From Microvelia longipes (taxonomy: Eukaryota; Arthropoda; Insecta; Hemiptera; Veliidae): a stretch of 64,000 bases of DNA. The stretch spans positions 51,266,021 through 51,330,020 of the forward strand of contig JACMZG010001870.1 of assembly GCA_018340805.1 (NCBI GenBank), in the 5' to 3' direction. Position 1 is the first letter of the stretch. Every line of letters begins with the position of its first letter. Positions 21,931-33,670 of the stretch are shown one piece after another. A program made the translations under genes and the position numbers. The notes below the pieces were generated by a model, which worked only from the letters and a program-made list of their open reading frames with translations, did not search any database and was not told where the DNA came from.

Positions 21931-22828
21931 CGAAAAGGAGCAAGGAAATTGTGGGTTAGGTGAGTAGAAATGATTTGTTACGGAATTCTTGTGTGGGAAA
22001 AAATAAGTGAGGTGAGTCGTAGGGGGGGGGGGTAGGATTCGTGTGGTAATTGGAAAGTTAGAAGATGTTGTTGTAGTCAGTATTGTAGGTGCATTTGTGA
22101 ATGTAGTTGATGTTATAGTAAAAGTAGTAATATTAGGAAAGTATCATAGGTTTTTAGTAGTGCCTGTATAATTATACAGGCAGGATTATACAGGCACTCT
22201 AGTTTTTAGTAGTCTTAAGGTATCATTGTTGGGTTAAGAGATGCAAAACTCTCTGTCTCAAACAAGTAAAGACCCTGTTAGGGAAGCAGGGAGGATGAGC
22301 GTAACGACGATGTCATTAGGAAAAGGATTAGATTATAATCTATAAATTTATTCATGTAACCTTATTATTAACTAAGGTAAATTAATTAATTAGTTAATTA
22401 ATTATTAACCTCAGTTATTAATGAATTTATTTACCATAACCCGTATGATAATTCGTATTTCGGCGGGTTTATTTTCTCCAGCTGGGCGGTGGCAAGAGGT
22501 AGAAGAGAACTCTAGCGGATATTATTGAAATCTATTTAGAAAACACTTGCATCACACACGCTTCAGTGATCGTCAAGCTGCTGTAGAGTTAGGCTGCTGG
22601 TTGTCTTTCTCGCAAATCTTTCATCTTTTGTGTCAACTGGCTAAGTTTATTATTTGTAGAGAATAAGTTTTGAAGCGAATAAAAACATCGTCACAATAAA
22701 AGGTTAGATTAGTGATATCATGTAGTTATATTTTTTGTTTGTTTGTTTTACGATTTGACGTTTAGTCGAGAATCGTATGTGAAACCGAGAGACAAGTTCT
22801 ATTGTATCGGGGGTAATATTCTGTATAA

Positions 22829-23350
22829 ATGCAGAGAGGTGGTGACGCTAACGGGTTCAGTACAGGTGAAGAGGATTCTCGCGGGGGTCCCGACCAGGTC
22901 TGTTCGCTGCTAGAAGACTGCGTTCGTTGTAGAAGAACAGCAGGCAACGCTTCGTATTCCAAGCGGATCCAGAAGATCGTTACTCATCGAAAACTCAAAC
23001 TACACTTAGATCCTAACGCTCGTCACATTTATATCTGTGATTATCATAAAAGTATGATCCAATCTGCGAGATCCAAAAGGAAACGGAAAGAATCAGAAGA
23101 CGATTCTAACGGGGGAGACTGTGACGAGGTGGATCTTCACAGACTTCAATTGAACTCATTAAGGAGATATAAAAGACACTTCAGTGTCAACGCTCCGTCA
23201 GGCCTGTCCAAATCTCAACTTGCCGATCTACTTCTTAAGCACTTCAAAACTATCAATGTTTCTGATAAGGATATCCTCCCTCAGTTCTTTAACTTGATTA
23301 GGAACAACGGTAACAAGCTGGATCAAAAAGCTGCTCAGGAGGCTTCTTGA
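22829..23350 (+). CDS. Histone deacetylase complex subunit SAP30 homolog (SAP30/SAP30L)
   Basis: A single-exon frame of 173 residues. Residues 25-73 form the atypical zinc module: Cys25, Cys34, Cys70 and His73 match the spacing of the SAP30L ligands Cys29, Cys38, Cys74 and His77 exactly, with the signature AGNASYSKRIQK between them. A basic run (RSKRKRK, about 80-86) is a likely nuclear signal and DNA/phosphoinositide contact. Residues about 100-168 are the Sin3-interaction domain with LNSLRRYKRHF and LDQK. SAP30 proteins bridge Sin3 to the class I deacetylase complex and repress transcription. Length fits SAP30L (183 in human). Intronless here, but with no flanking A tail or target repeat that would prove a retrocopy. 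AATAAA at 23478-23483 and 23515-23520 may end the transcript. Confidence 0.93.
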   Translation: MQRGGDANGFSTGEEDSRGGPDQVCSLLEDCVRCRRTAGNASYSKRIQKIVTHRKLKLHLDPNARHIYICDYHKSMIQSARSKRKRKESEDDSNGGDCDEVDLHRLQLNSLRRYKRHFSVNAPSGLSKSQLADLLLKHFKTINVSDKDILPQFFNLIRNNGNKLDQKAAQEAS

Positions 23351-23559
23351 AATCTCACCAGACCTGTGTGATGTCAAGTACTCGGCTCTTAACAGTTAGT
23401 AAATGGTGCCAGGTCACAAATATACACTTGTATTGAAAAAGGGATAGAGGCAGCAGTGCTGTAGAATTTGTTAATTAATAAAATTCTCACTGACTGGATC
23501 CCACAACACCACCAATAAAGTTATGAATAGGCCAAGTTAGGGAACACAGTAAAAGGATA

Positions 23560-24410
23560 GAATGAAGTATCTACAGTTGCAAGAAGGGAGAGGGGGGGGG
23601 GGGTTGAGGGTGACTCAGGGAATTTTACCCACCCTGCAACACTTGTGATCTCAATCATTTTATTCTATTCAATTTATCTTATCTATATCTTATCTCAATC
23701 ATCTTATCTATTCTATTCAAAACAAACTATTTTTAACTAGATTTTTATAGTTTCTTTTAACTTTGAAAGGTGTTTATTTTAATAGTGTTTTCCAATAGCA
23801 ATGTTGCATACTCAATCTGAATTATATTATTATTTATTTAACTTCTACATGGAGAAAGTTAGACACCTACGTGGTCGAGGTCGTTAGAGCCTCAGTATTT
23901 ATACTGACCTTTGACACCATGGATGTCTGGGGTTCACACCCCAGGTTACGCTCTCAGTTTATATTAACTAAATGGGCATTATTATCATTGTTATTACAGA
24001 ATACAGTAAAATCAAAAGACCCACAATAATGTAATGGCAAGATACTAACACCATATCGTTTTTAACATGACGATATCTTATATATCCATTGGCAGCACAG
24101 ACAATTATTGCACTAATTTGTTAATTTCTTATGCTATAGCGTAAGAAATTTATGCTTATAAGCATAAACACAAAATTATGGGAAAACTTAACACAAATAG
24201 AACAAAGTTTAGATCGCCAGTGAAACGATTTTGTAATGAATCAGGAAACTTGTATTTAGAGGACGCTCACCAGGGGGGTTGTACTAGAATTATCCTGTTA
24301 CGTCACCCAAGTACCTGTAGGTATTTTTTTCTTTCCAAATTTGGACACCTGGTGCTTTTTTTAAAACAGCTTTTTTTCATTTTGAAAGTTGTAACGCTAG
24401 TAGTATAGAC
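23560..24410. repeat. ~1-kb dispersed repeat, copy 2
   Basis: Same ordered blocks as 15240-16270, about 850 bp. A tRNA-like piece is included at 23866-23960: ACGTGGTCGAGGTCGTTAG followed by box B-like GGGGTTCACACCCC, so the family may be, or may contain, a tRNA-derived SINE. Confidence 0.5.
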
Positions 24411-24491
24411 TCAAGTTAGTAACTTTCTTTTTTGAGCCTGCTATCAGCTGATTTACTTGTAAGTCTGAATGTTTTTACATGGTTTAGTTCC

Positions 24492-24892
24492 GGTCTATCG
24501 TTTAGTTTTTTAAAATCCCCAAGGTCATAAGCATTTTTGGAATTGACCAATCAGAGTAGCCACTGCCAACCCCTCACGTGAAAAGAGAAAAACATCCCTA
24601 CCACTATAACCGCTGTAGGGAAATAACCTTCTTCCTGCCAATCATTCACTTTGTTTGAGGTTCTTCTTGTGTTTACAATGTTTTGAGAACTACTTTCAAA
24701 TTAATCATAAAAATGATATTATAAAATAAAATTACACAAAAAAATGTAAAAAAACATTGTCAAGAAAATACGGGTAAAATAACCTGATTTGTTTACATAG
24801 TTTTTTCCCGCTCCCTTCTTGCAGGGATTTTTTTCTTTAGAATCGGCGGTGCCTAAACTGTCCTGTCAAGATTTTTAAAGTAGTAGATAGAC
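24492..24892. mobile_element. Small inverted-repeat element (MITE), copy 1
   Basis: Begins GTCTATCGTTTAGTTTTTTA and ends with an imperfect inverse (gtagatagac). A second copy in inverse orientation is at 59594-60003. Both share the interior blocks tacgggtaaaataacctgat-like, ccgctccctt-like and ccctacagcggt-like. No coding capacity. Confidence 0.7.
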
Positions 24893-24939
24893 TGTAGCAC
24901 AGGTCATTTCCCTACTTGGTTTATATATTAGTTTTTGAG

Positions 24940-25230
24940 GCTTGAAACATTTTTGCAGGTATAGAGATATATTAATATTACTAGAATAAGCAGGCATGCC
25001 CTATCTTAATACATTCTAAGACTATAAAAAATTTTATAGGGCCCTGTGTAATCTTATTCTAACCTTCTCCCATACTTGTTAAGGTTATTATAATAAATTG
25101 TCGAGGATCATTTATACTTTGTTTTGGATTATGAACGCTCTATTATACAAGTTACTATAGATTTGTAGTGTGATCCATGTTACTTTATCAATGTTTCAAA
25201 ATTTAACTGATACGCACCTCTCTATTAACA
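24940..25230. mobile_element. MITE-like repeat with agagatatat ends, diverged copy
   Basis: Carries the gcttgaaacattttt, tagagatatatta and atgccctatcttaatacatt blocks also seen at 45676-45990, 51690-51800, 56370-56480 and 60330-60470. The best copy (45676-45990) has inverted ends catagagatatat and atatatctctatg. Confidence 0.5.
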
Positions 25231-27189
25231 CGATGCAATAATGTTCATTGTTCCATTTTCTCTGTTTTTCCTTCATGAATATAGTGGCAATCATAAAACA
25301 AAGCTGGATCTTTCTTGCTTAAACATTTTTAAACCAGACTTGCAAAAATGTTGTATTATATCACCAAAACTGACTTTTTTGTATTATATTATAATTGTAA
25401 GATATATTTATTTATTTCTAAATTGTAAATAGGGTTTTATATTTAATTATAAAATTGATTTAAACATTAATTTATATTTGTTTAGTTTTGTGGAAGAATA
25501 TATTTTAATAAATGAAAACTATGCATGTTTCATCTTGTATGTTCTCATGCTGTATTATTTTTAGAATGGAGACAGTCATACAAACTTATTTTCCTCCCCC
25601 CCCCATTATATCCTTTCTTTTTTTAGAGAGGGACAAATTTAAATACACATAAGAGATTTCTTCATGTCAAAAGTTTTTTTAACCTGAGACATATTCTTTA
25701 TTTTCCACTGATCAATTTAAGCATTACTAATGATCATAAAAACTTTTAATAAATTGTAAGTACATTTTCAAAGAAACCATTATTGTAAACCTAATTTTAT
25801 TTTACTGTTTTTTTAATCAAGAAAAAAAAACTAATCTTTAAAAATCATAACAAAGCTGAACCTATCAGTGATGCTGAGTTTACCAGAGGATTGTTTTGCC
25901 TAAATATGTTGGCAATCCTAGAACTTGAACTGTTTTGTTCTAATATGACACCAGAAACCCTAACAACAATACAAAGTAGAAAAACTATTTATTAACTGCT
26001 TTTGAAGTACAGAAAAAAATGTATATTCTATGTATTTATGTCCCCTTAGTTAATAACAAACCACCTTCAACATCGAGTTCGTCAGTATACACATTTTGAT
26101 TAATGCCGATGATTTTATTTTCATTTCTAATGTTGTGCTTTGGGTTTATTGATTCAGGGGGGGGGGTCTCAAAGGCTCTTGTTCTCACTACCAGTGACAA
26201 AAAAAACTTATTTTTACTGTGTAAAGGTGTCTTTGTAGCCAGGACTATTGACTGCGGATGCAAGGCATAGATTAAACATGTTTGTCTCATGAGTACTTGA
26301 ATCACTCAGTGGTGATAGCTGCTGTTTGGTTTCTATAATGTTGACACCACTGCTTAATTTATAATAATTGTTATCAATTTATTTCTACTACTAAAAGTAT
26401 AAAAATTAATCTAAGATCTGGTATTATACACATAAAAATGGCCTATATTTGTTAAATCACAAATGGCAAAATGTATTAGTCTATTAAGACGTTTTTTTAA
26501 ATAATCTGCATTCTTTAAGTGAATTTCCATAATGAAAATTATGCTTATGAGGTTGTTTTTTTTTTCTATTTATTAAATGACCCATGTAATTCAAGAGACA
26601 TGTGGCTCCGGAGGCTGTTCCCTGCCTCCGGGCCTAGGACAACATGATGATTGTCCTGTAGCAGTTTGTTTTGAAATTGGCTTACTGCCACGGAATTAGC
26701 AAATTGATTTGTTACATAAAGTTATTTATTTCAAATGATAAAATGGGAACTAATGCTGATAATTAAATTTACTGCTGTACATGTGTTTAACATATACAGT
26801 AATATATGAGTATTTAATTCAGTGTTATCAGAATTATTTGAGATTTATGAAATTTTCGCTGTTATTATTGTGGGATATTGTCATCTTACACATTTCATTT
26901 ATATTATCAATAGCCTCTACAGTCCATTGCACTGTCAAAAACACACCTTTAAAGCAGTCAAAAAATTCTTTGGCTCTAGTAATGAATTTAAAATCAATAA
27001 AGTTATTTATTATGAATTAAAATGTTAATCTTCTAAAAATTAAGAAAAAAGAGAAAATTATGGTAGTGTGTAGAAACTAACGATGTAAATAATGATCAAA
27101 TAAATTATTGCCAATTTTGATTGTTTTCATTGTATTACACTACACTAGCCTTTACCACACACGGTGGTTCCCACTGTGGTGGAGTTACC

Positions 27190-27515
27190 TTTGATTAGAG
27201 TGCCTGTATATGAAATACTGGTGCCTGTATATGAAGTACTGGTGCTCTACCTATGATAGATATATGAAATACTGGTGCACTGGTGCTCTACTATGATTAG
27301 AGTGCCTGATATGAACTGGGCTGTATATGAATACTGGTGCTCTACCTATAGTGCCTGTATAATATATGATTAGAGTGCTGTATATAAAATACTGGTGCTC
27401 TACCTATGAATAGAGTGCCTGTATATAAAATACTGGTGCTCTACCTGCCGTACTACCTATGATTAGAGTGCTGTTTATGAATTACGGCGCTCTACTTTTG
27501 AATAGAGTGCCTGTA
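27190..27515. repeat. 41-bp minisatellite
   Basis: About eight degenerate units containing gattagagtgcctgtatatg and actggtgctctacctat. Many units have small deletions. Confidence 0.75.
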
Positions 27516-27603
27516 ATGATACATATTTGATGAGCCTTAGAAAATTTATTTACTAGCATTTTTAGTAATTCATTATATGTTGTACTGTTATTCAAGGGTT
27601 GTC

Positions 27604-27784
27604 ATCATAGTATGGTACACGGTTAAAATCAGTTGGCAGCATGGGAAAAAGTGTTGAGGAACTAATGAGGTTAACATGATATGATAATGTGGGCGTGGTT
27701 TAACATCCAGGACTAACCTCATTGGCTCCCTTGTATTATTTTCCCACGCTGTCAACTGATTTTAACTGTGTGTTGGACTATGGT
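27604..27784. mobile_element. Short inverted-repeat element (MITE), ~180 bp
   Basis: Ends ACACGGTTAAAATCAGTTG-CAGC and the inverse GCTGTCAACTGATTTTAACTG. The interior shares gaggaacta-ag and tttaacatcca with the element at 28258-28445. Confidence 0.75.
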
Positions 27785-28257
27785 TTTGGTTGCTCCAGAG
27801 ATAAGCATTGTACTAGTAATTATTATTTTCTGTTCAATAATTAAGACTTGTTATTAAGTGATATATTTAGGTTTAAAATTTATGACTTAATTTTTTTTCT
27901 AATTAATTTATTCTATTTGTTGAAAGTTATTAATTTCTGTAGTATAATTAAAGGCAATAAAATTTTTGATTTCTAACATAATGGTGTGACTTTTATTTGT
28001 TATTTCTTGTAAAAGGCTTAATCTGATAATTAGGGGACATTTATCTCTTGTTCCGTCTATATTGAACGTAGGCACGTTTTTCAATGTCAAGCTGCTTTAA
28101 TGGCCTTTGGAATGTTAGCTGTGGGGTGGGGGTATTCCAATGCTGATGCAAGCACGCAGTGAGATGCAGCATTTGATTGATATGCTTTTTGTCTCTGGAT
28201 TCTTATAAAAAAAAACAACTGATTGTTTTAATGTTCCAGTTTCATTTGCTTTTCCCT

Positions 28258-28445
28258 TTTCTATAATATTATAGCTTGACACACAGTTAAAATCAGTTGA
28301 CAGAGTAGATAAATAGTGCTGAGGAACCAATAAGGTAGGCCTGATTTGAAATTGAGGGCATGATTTAACATCCACTAATAACATCATTTGCTCCCTGGCA
28401 TCATTTTACCACGCTGTCAACTGATTTTAGCCGTGTGTGGTACTA
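28258..28445. mobile_element. Short inverted-repeat element (MITE), second copy
   Basis: Ends ACACAGTTAAAATCAGTTGA and GTCAACTGATTTTAGCCGTG. Same family as 27604-27784, with probable ctata repeats at both flanks. Confidence 0.75.
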
Positions 28446-28630
28446 TAGTTACAAGCATTGAAAGGGAAACAATGTTACATTCTATTTTTTACCAAAAGGA
28501 TTAAAACGCTGTTGATGTGAATGGCCTGAAACCTCCATTGAACCTTTTCATAAAAAATGGGGGGAAATGTGCACTTTTCTAGTGAACATGGTGCAGACCA
28601 AGTGGACCAATCCAACTAAATGAAACATAT

Positions 28631-29336
28631 GGGTCCATTCCATATCAAATCAACACAGGTAATAACACGTGATATCTCTATTTAATATAATTTGGCTGAC
28701 AGATAGGCACCATAGAAGGAAGAAAAAAATCCAGATTTTTGTCTCATTTGGTGCACCCATATTGCCGCAGTAGGGCTAAGATTTATTAAGAAAGTTAAGA
28801 TTTATCACATATTCATTGAAAGAAATTGCAAAAAAGTGACTTTTTGCAGTTCAACATACCTTGACACATGTTATGCGCTACTATGTCCAATCCCATGGTG
28901 ATCACATGAAACTTTGTGGACATTTTACTAACAGTTCAAGCTCTTTTAAGGATTTTTTATAAATTAGCTTTTTGAGATATTAGCATTTTTATTTTATATT
29001 AGCTCATAGTAAAAACTTGCTAATAATTGTCCAAAAGTATGTAGAAACTATTTTAAAGGGCCAAGTTTAAGCTTCAAACGCTACCAAAATAAAAATTATA
29101 GCCTATGCAGAATTTTAGATACAGCTATTTTTGTAGTCTAAGAAATGTTGAAAAATCACAATTTTTTTGGAAAATTCACCACCGTACTGCGGCAATATGG
29201 CTGCACCAAATGAGCCAAAAATCTGAATTTTTTCTTCCTTTAATGTTGTCTATCCTGTCAGCCAAATTATATTGAAGTCGGTGAGATTGAGTCCAAAAAT
29301 GTACTTTTCTTGTGTTGATTTGACATGGATTGACCC
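28631..29336. mobile_element. Inverted-repeat element with long ends, ~0.7 kb
   Basis: Left end GGGTCCATTCCATATCAAAT; right end the inverse of GGGTCAATCCATGTCAAAT. Inverted similarity runs inward about 150 bp, including a shared gcaccaaatgag-type block and tgccgcagta. No coding content. Superfamily not settled. Confidence 0.75.
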
Positions 29337-29710
29337 TTATGCATGCTTAATGTACATTTTGCCACTGGCATTATCATACTTATTGTTGTTTGTTATGTAA
29401 GCTGCAAAATATCTACTAAAAGACTAATACTTTTATTTGGTATAGGACTTGATGCTACCTGTTGTACTTATTTTTATCTTTGAAAATATTCTTCGAACCT
29501 TCAGTATTGAAGCTAATTTTATTTTTTAGATGTCTAAGGTCATTTGTGAAACTATTGCTAATAAATGTACCTCATATGTAGATAATATTTTCAACATATT
29601 TAGGGCAATTCGCTTATACCATGGAGCATAAATTGAACACGGCTGACAGTTACTTGACAACATATTGAAACTTGGTTTTAATATGTTTCAGTTGATTAAG
29701 TAAAGTTATA

Positions 29711-30298
29711 ATGGCCGAGAGACGAGGTATTCTAGTGTTAGGGCAGATGGTGAGAGTGCCGAAGAGAATGAGGAGTAGATGTAGCCCGCAGTTAGATGCC
29801 ATGTTGCGGGTTAACCACGCGGGAGAATTTGGTGCTGATAGGATTTATGCGGGTCAGCATGCTGTATTAGGTAACACATCGGTAGGTCCTAAGATCAAAG
29901 AGATGTGGCAGCAAGAAATAGAACATAAGGAAAAATTTGAAGAGTTATTACCAAAATTTGGTGTAAGACCGACTGCTTTACTGCCCATATGGTGGGCTGC
30001 AGGTTACGCTTTAGGAGCGGGTACCGCTCTACTAGGTCCTAAAGCAGCTATGGCTTGCACGGTAGCTGTTGAATCCGTTATTGTAGAGCACTACAACGAA
30101 CAACTCAGAGAGTTGGTTAATAAGAAAGATGTATCACCAGAAGTATTAAAAACTATTCAGAAGTTTCGAGATGACGAGCAAGAGCATCACGATACTGGGA
30201 TCAAGTACGGAGCTGAGGAAGCACCCTTCTATGAGACTCTGTCCGCTGTCATCAAGCAGGGCTGCAGTATAGCTATTAAAATATCTAAAGTCATCTAA
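29711..30298 (+). CDS. COQ7: COQ7, 5-demethoxyubiquinone hydroxylase (mitochondrial)
   Basis: A single-exon frame of 195 residues, with an in-frame TGA 18 bases upstream that fixes the start. COQ7 (CLK-1/CAT5) hydroxylates demethoxyubiquinone in the penultimate step of coenzyme Q synthesis, on the inner mitochondrial membrane within the CoQ synthome. The di-iron ligands are all present: Glu39, Glu69, His72, Glu121, Glu156 and His159. These correspond to human Glu60, Glu90, His93, Glu142, Glu178 and His181, with one residue fewer between the last two groups. Signature blocks are RVNHAGEFGADRIYAGQ, QQEIEHKEKFE and DDEQEHHDTG. The N-terminus is about 21 residues shorter than in human COQ7; RVPKRMRSR may be a basic remnant of a targeting signal. 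Intronless, unlike the other mitochondrial genes in the window. AATAAA is absent nearby; ATTAAA at about 30315-30320 could serve. Confidence 0.96.
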   Translation: MAERRGILVLGQMVRVPKRMRSRCSPQLDAMLRVNHAGEFGADRIYAGQHAVLGNTSVGPKIKEMWQQEIEHKEKFEELLPKFGVRPTALLPIWWAAGYALGAGTALLGPKAAMACTVAVESVIVEHYNEQLRELVNKKDVSPEVLKTIQKFRDDEQEHHDTGIKYGAEEAPFYETLSAVIKQGCSIAIKISKVI

Positions 30299-30464
30299 GC
30301 ACCTTAAAGTCTATATTAAAAGCCACTTCTTATAATTTATTTAGTGTCATTGTTGAGTCTTAGAAGTATCCACATAAACTAGTTCTGGTCTACTGCTCTG
30401 ATAATTTACATATCATATCATAGCTAATTAGATGAGTTTTTCCCTAAAAACTGAAGAGAGTGGC

Positions 30465-31074
30465 GTGCTTTTCCCTTAGTAATAGTAATATGGGGAGGGG
30501 GAGTGGTAGTAACTACCAGGCAAGTAGGCCACGTTGTTGGGCCCTTTTTGCCCACTCCCAAAGATAGTGTTCTGCTCCTTTTAATTTCAAGTGTAGGTAT
30601 ATTTCATCTAATCTAGACATAAGAGCCGTGGATTTCTATGGTTTATCTCATGCTTTTTTCAAGCAATCATACATATTTTCACTGACTCATAGAGTCTACT
30701 GAAAACTAGGAACAACACGTGCTCTTGATATTAAACCAAACCTCTACACACTTTAAACTACAAGGCAGACACACTATAGTATTATAATGAATCTACTATG
30801 AGAGTCCTAAATTTTGCCTATACCAAGTTTCATTCAGGGTAAGGGATCTTTAATGAGTACCTGACAACGCACAGGCTCGAGACCACCAGCTTTACGTCCC
30901 TTCTGAAGGACACGCAGAATTTTTATCTCTCTCATAAAAATCCCAGAGGTCCGTGCTGGGATTGAACCCATGACTAAATAAACTCGGAAGTTTAAAGACC
31001 ATTCATTCTGTGTATTGGCCACGTACCTTAACCACTACACCATGGTGACTCCCTAAGTGCTTTTCCCTTAGTAA
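30465..31074 (-). mobile_element. tRNA-derived SINE sharing its 3' end with a LINE
   Basis: An 18-bp direct repeat, gtgcttttcccttagtaa, at 30465-30482 and 31057-31074 brackets an insert of 574 bp. On the minus strand it starts at the right with box A TGTAGTGGTTAAGG and box B GGGTTCAATCCC. Its left (3') end reads GGCCCAACAACGTGGCCTAC on the minus strand and closes with ATTACTATTACTA. The same block and an ACT-rich tail end the LINE fragment at 33059-33670. It lies just beyond COQ7. Confidence 0.8.
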
Positions 31075-31796
31075 CAATGTTAAACTGCATGAGGAACATG
31101 AACTGTGCTCTTAGTGTTCTCTGTGGAGTAACGCATAGTTCATCTAACTGTGAAACAATGCTTAGTAGACTGATACTAGAACTGTGTAGCATTACTGAGC
31201 TCATCAAGTAACTTGACATGTCAATTTATTTACAAGCTTTTCATAATTCCTTCCACACAGCTGCTGTCACTGTTGCAATTAAATAAATAGGAGGGGGGAC
31301 ATAATGTGGTTTCTGCCACAGTGTTGTTCTAACAAACAATACAAAAAAAAACTTAAACTGAACATATATCGGCACTTTTCTAGATGATGTGTCCCCTGCC
31401 ATATGGCTGAAGCACCCTTTGCTGCCCTATCTCATATAATATTAGAATTATTGTAATACCAAAAATGTGGCACCCTATTTCATGAAATGTCCCATGTTTC
31501 AGCATAAACAAATGCTAATATTTGGGGGTAAAGTTTGTGTCTTTATGTCTACACACTACTTGTAATCGCGGCTCTGGGCAAATATCTTATCTTAATTTCC
31601 TTGTTATTTAATATAAGCATTTATTGTGAGATTAGATTTTATGTTTAGCTCTTAAAATAAATTTTTTGATGCTTTATTTGTATTTATTATTTTAAATAGA
31701 AAAAAAAACAGTTCTAAATTCTTTTATAATAGTTATTTATGTAACAAGGGATGGAAGGGGTTTTTATAGAGTAATCAAAACTACTCTATATTTGTT

Positions 31797-32500
31797 GTGT
31801 TATCTGATTCAGTTTGGAATAAAACTATTTCTGATGATGGCCTAATTTACAGCCAAAAGCACAAATTTGTGTTTTTATTTTTATCTGTTCATTACTTTAT
31901 AACCCATATTAAACCATGGGCCTATGGTCTGGAAGTGTGGGGTTGCACCATGCGTTCTAACTCCAATCGTCTCCAAGTCCTGCAATCTAAAATCCTTCGA
32001 ACCATGACAAATGCTCCTTTCTATGTATCAAACCTTACTCTCCACAACGACCTTAATGTTCCATTTGTCCGAGATCTTTCTATATCCCGATATAAACGCT
32101 TCCATGATTCCATATTCGATCATCCAAACCCTCTTGTAAAAACTCTATCCTCTAATACCCTTCCTGAAAATCCTATGAGACACCTGAGGAGGCAGTGGCG
32201 TCGAGACTAGTTATCTCTATAAACTCAACATAAATTTATCTAATCATCTTACTACTACATTTTATTTACTCATTTATTTTAACAATTTTATTTATTCCAA
32301 ATCTATTCTTTAATATTCCCATCTTTTACATTTCAATAGAGATATTATTTTCACTATTTATTTATCTATTTCCCGCCTGAGTGCAATCACTAGATTGTTT
32401 CTCTATCAAGCGCACCAAAGCCATTAAAACTGTGCTAACTCTAATACTTGTAACAATCACAATGTTGTTGTATTATTCAATAAATAAATTAAAAAAAAAA
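31797..32500 (+). mobile_element. 5'-truncated Jockey-like LINE, ORF2 C-terminus and tail
   Basis: The frame from about 31890 to the stop at 32208-32210 encodes the end of a Jockey-clade ORF2: KPWAYGLEVWG, LQSKILRTMTNAPFYV, then HPNPLV and LRRQWRRD. The 3' UTR ends in tcaataaataaatt and an A run (about 32491-32500). A possible duplication, ttttatagagtaat, occurs at 31762-31775 and 32550-32563, but the second copy is 50 bp beyond the tail, so it is uncertain. 32501-32703 holds nothing I recognise. Confidence 0.85.
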
Positions 32501-32703
32501 CTTTATAACTAAACTTGTTAAAATAGTTTAGTCAATAATTTTTTATTAGTTTTATAGAGTAATATTATTTTGCCATCGAGGTCCACAGATATATACTAGT
32601 TTTATACCGAGACTTGCCTAGGGAGAAATCTCCTTCCAATGCTTTCAATACAGTCCTTGCAACTTCTTTGGTATTTTTCCTCTCCCCATTTATACTGTAT
32701 TGG

Positions 32704-32843
32704 TACTCTGATCAAAACAAGGCTGCAGATTCAGAAACATGATTCTATGTACACTGGTAAGATAAGTCATTTTTTTAACCTTTATTTTTGTTTGTTTGGG
32801 TAAGAAGCAGCTAACAAACATAGCTGCTAGATTTGGTCTTGTT
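32704..32843 (+). pseudogene. Copied fragment of SLC25A44 exon 1 and its donor
   Basis: 140 bp nearly identical to 48037-48175: the last 53 coding bases of SLC25A44 exon 1 (tactctgatcaaaacaagg onwards), the intact donor CACTG-gtaagataag, and about 85 bp of intron 1. Only a few intronic bases and homopolymers differ. No other part of the gene is nearby, so it is a non-functional captured junction. Confidence 0.9.
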
Positions 32844-33058
32844 TTATTTGATTTGTTTGCGTTTTATTGGACATTGTATCAGCTTTAAAAAGTGTTCTCT
32901 TCATGTTTTGTACCTGACCCACAGGGAATTACTTATTCAAAGAAAACTGCAATTCATGCCATTTTATAAAATTTTAAGCATTTGCAATCATATGAAGGGC
33001 TCCACTCTGAATAGGCAGACGTTTTTCCAGAATAAATTGGAGGTTAGAAGTAGTACAA

Positions 33059-33670
33059 AACGGGTGTCGTGGGTGATGAGGAAGCAGATAAACTTGCTAA
33101 ACTGGGAGCAGAAACCCCATTCATTGGACCAGAACCTGTCCTTCCCCTCTCAGCAACACATGCTAAAACACTCTTGGATAGCTGGCTAATGAACACCCTC
33201 AAACTTAACTGGCATGCCTTTGCTGGTTGCAGACAAGCAAAAATGTTCATTACTGGGCCAATTGTAAAAAATACAAATTTTCTAATTAACCTCAGCAAGC
33301 CTTGCCTTAGGAACCTAGTTAGTGTTCTGACCGGTCACTGTAGATTAAATAAACATCTTAATACTTTAGGCATAATCTCAGAGGCTAACTGCCCCATGTG
33401 TGGGGCATTATGAGGAGACAGCCTTTCACCTGCTTGCAGAGTGTGAGGTCTATACTTCTCTTCGTACCCGCATATTTGACGTAGGCCTCTTGTATGAAGA
33501 GGAGCTTTCTTCTCTTAGTTGGAGAGATATCCTACAATATATCAACCTTTCCAAGAGATTCTTGGTAGAGGTGGTGTAGACTAAGGAATCGGGGCTGGCA
33601 AGAAGGGCCCAACAACGTGGCCTATTTGCCTTGCTTTGCATCCCCACCCTATTACTACTACTACTAGTAC
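33059..33670 (+). mobile_element. 5'-truncated LINE: RNase H end, C-terminal zinc-knuckle region and 3' UTR
   Basis: Reads TGVVGDEEADKLAKLGAE (end of an RNase H domain), then LLTGHCRLNKHL, CPMCGA and, after a one-base frame slip near 33411, EETAFHLLAECE, ending at the TAG of 33577-33579. This layout (RNase H followed by a GHC...C..C...H....C motif) is that of I/R1/LOA-type non-LTR elements. The short 3' UTR ends in (TAC)n at about 33650-33668. It is a relic in front of the FASTKD 3' end. Confidence 0.85.

Larger units (their letters stand above)
23351..29710. other. Repeat-rich intergenic region between SAP30 and COQ7
   Basis: About 6.4 kb without a gene I can support. It holds the dispersed repeat at 23560-24410, several inverted-repeat elements and a minisatellite, all listed separately. 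25300-27180 is AT-rich with short unrelated frames; I see nothing in it. 29340-29710 is the likely COQ7 upstream region, with an AG acceptor-like tatgtttcag just before the start. Confidence 0.6.

Noticed and set aside
26036..26305. Minus-strand 89-codon frame
   Set aside because: No recognisable domain, a run of G/C in the middle, and no splice or promoter context; probably chance.
33044..33298. Minus-strand 84-codon frame
   Set aside because: It is the shadow of the LINE RNase H region on the plus strand.
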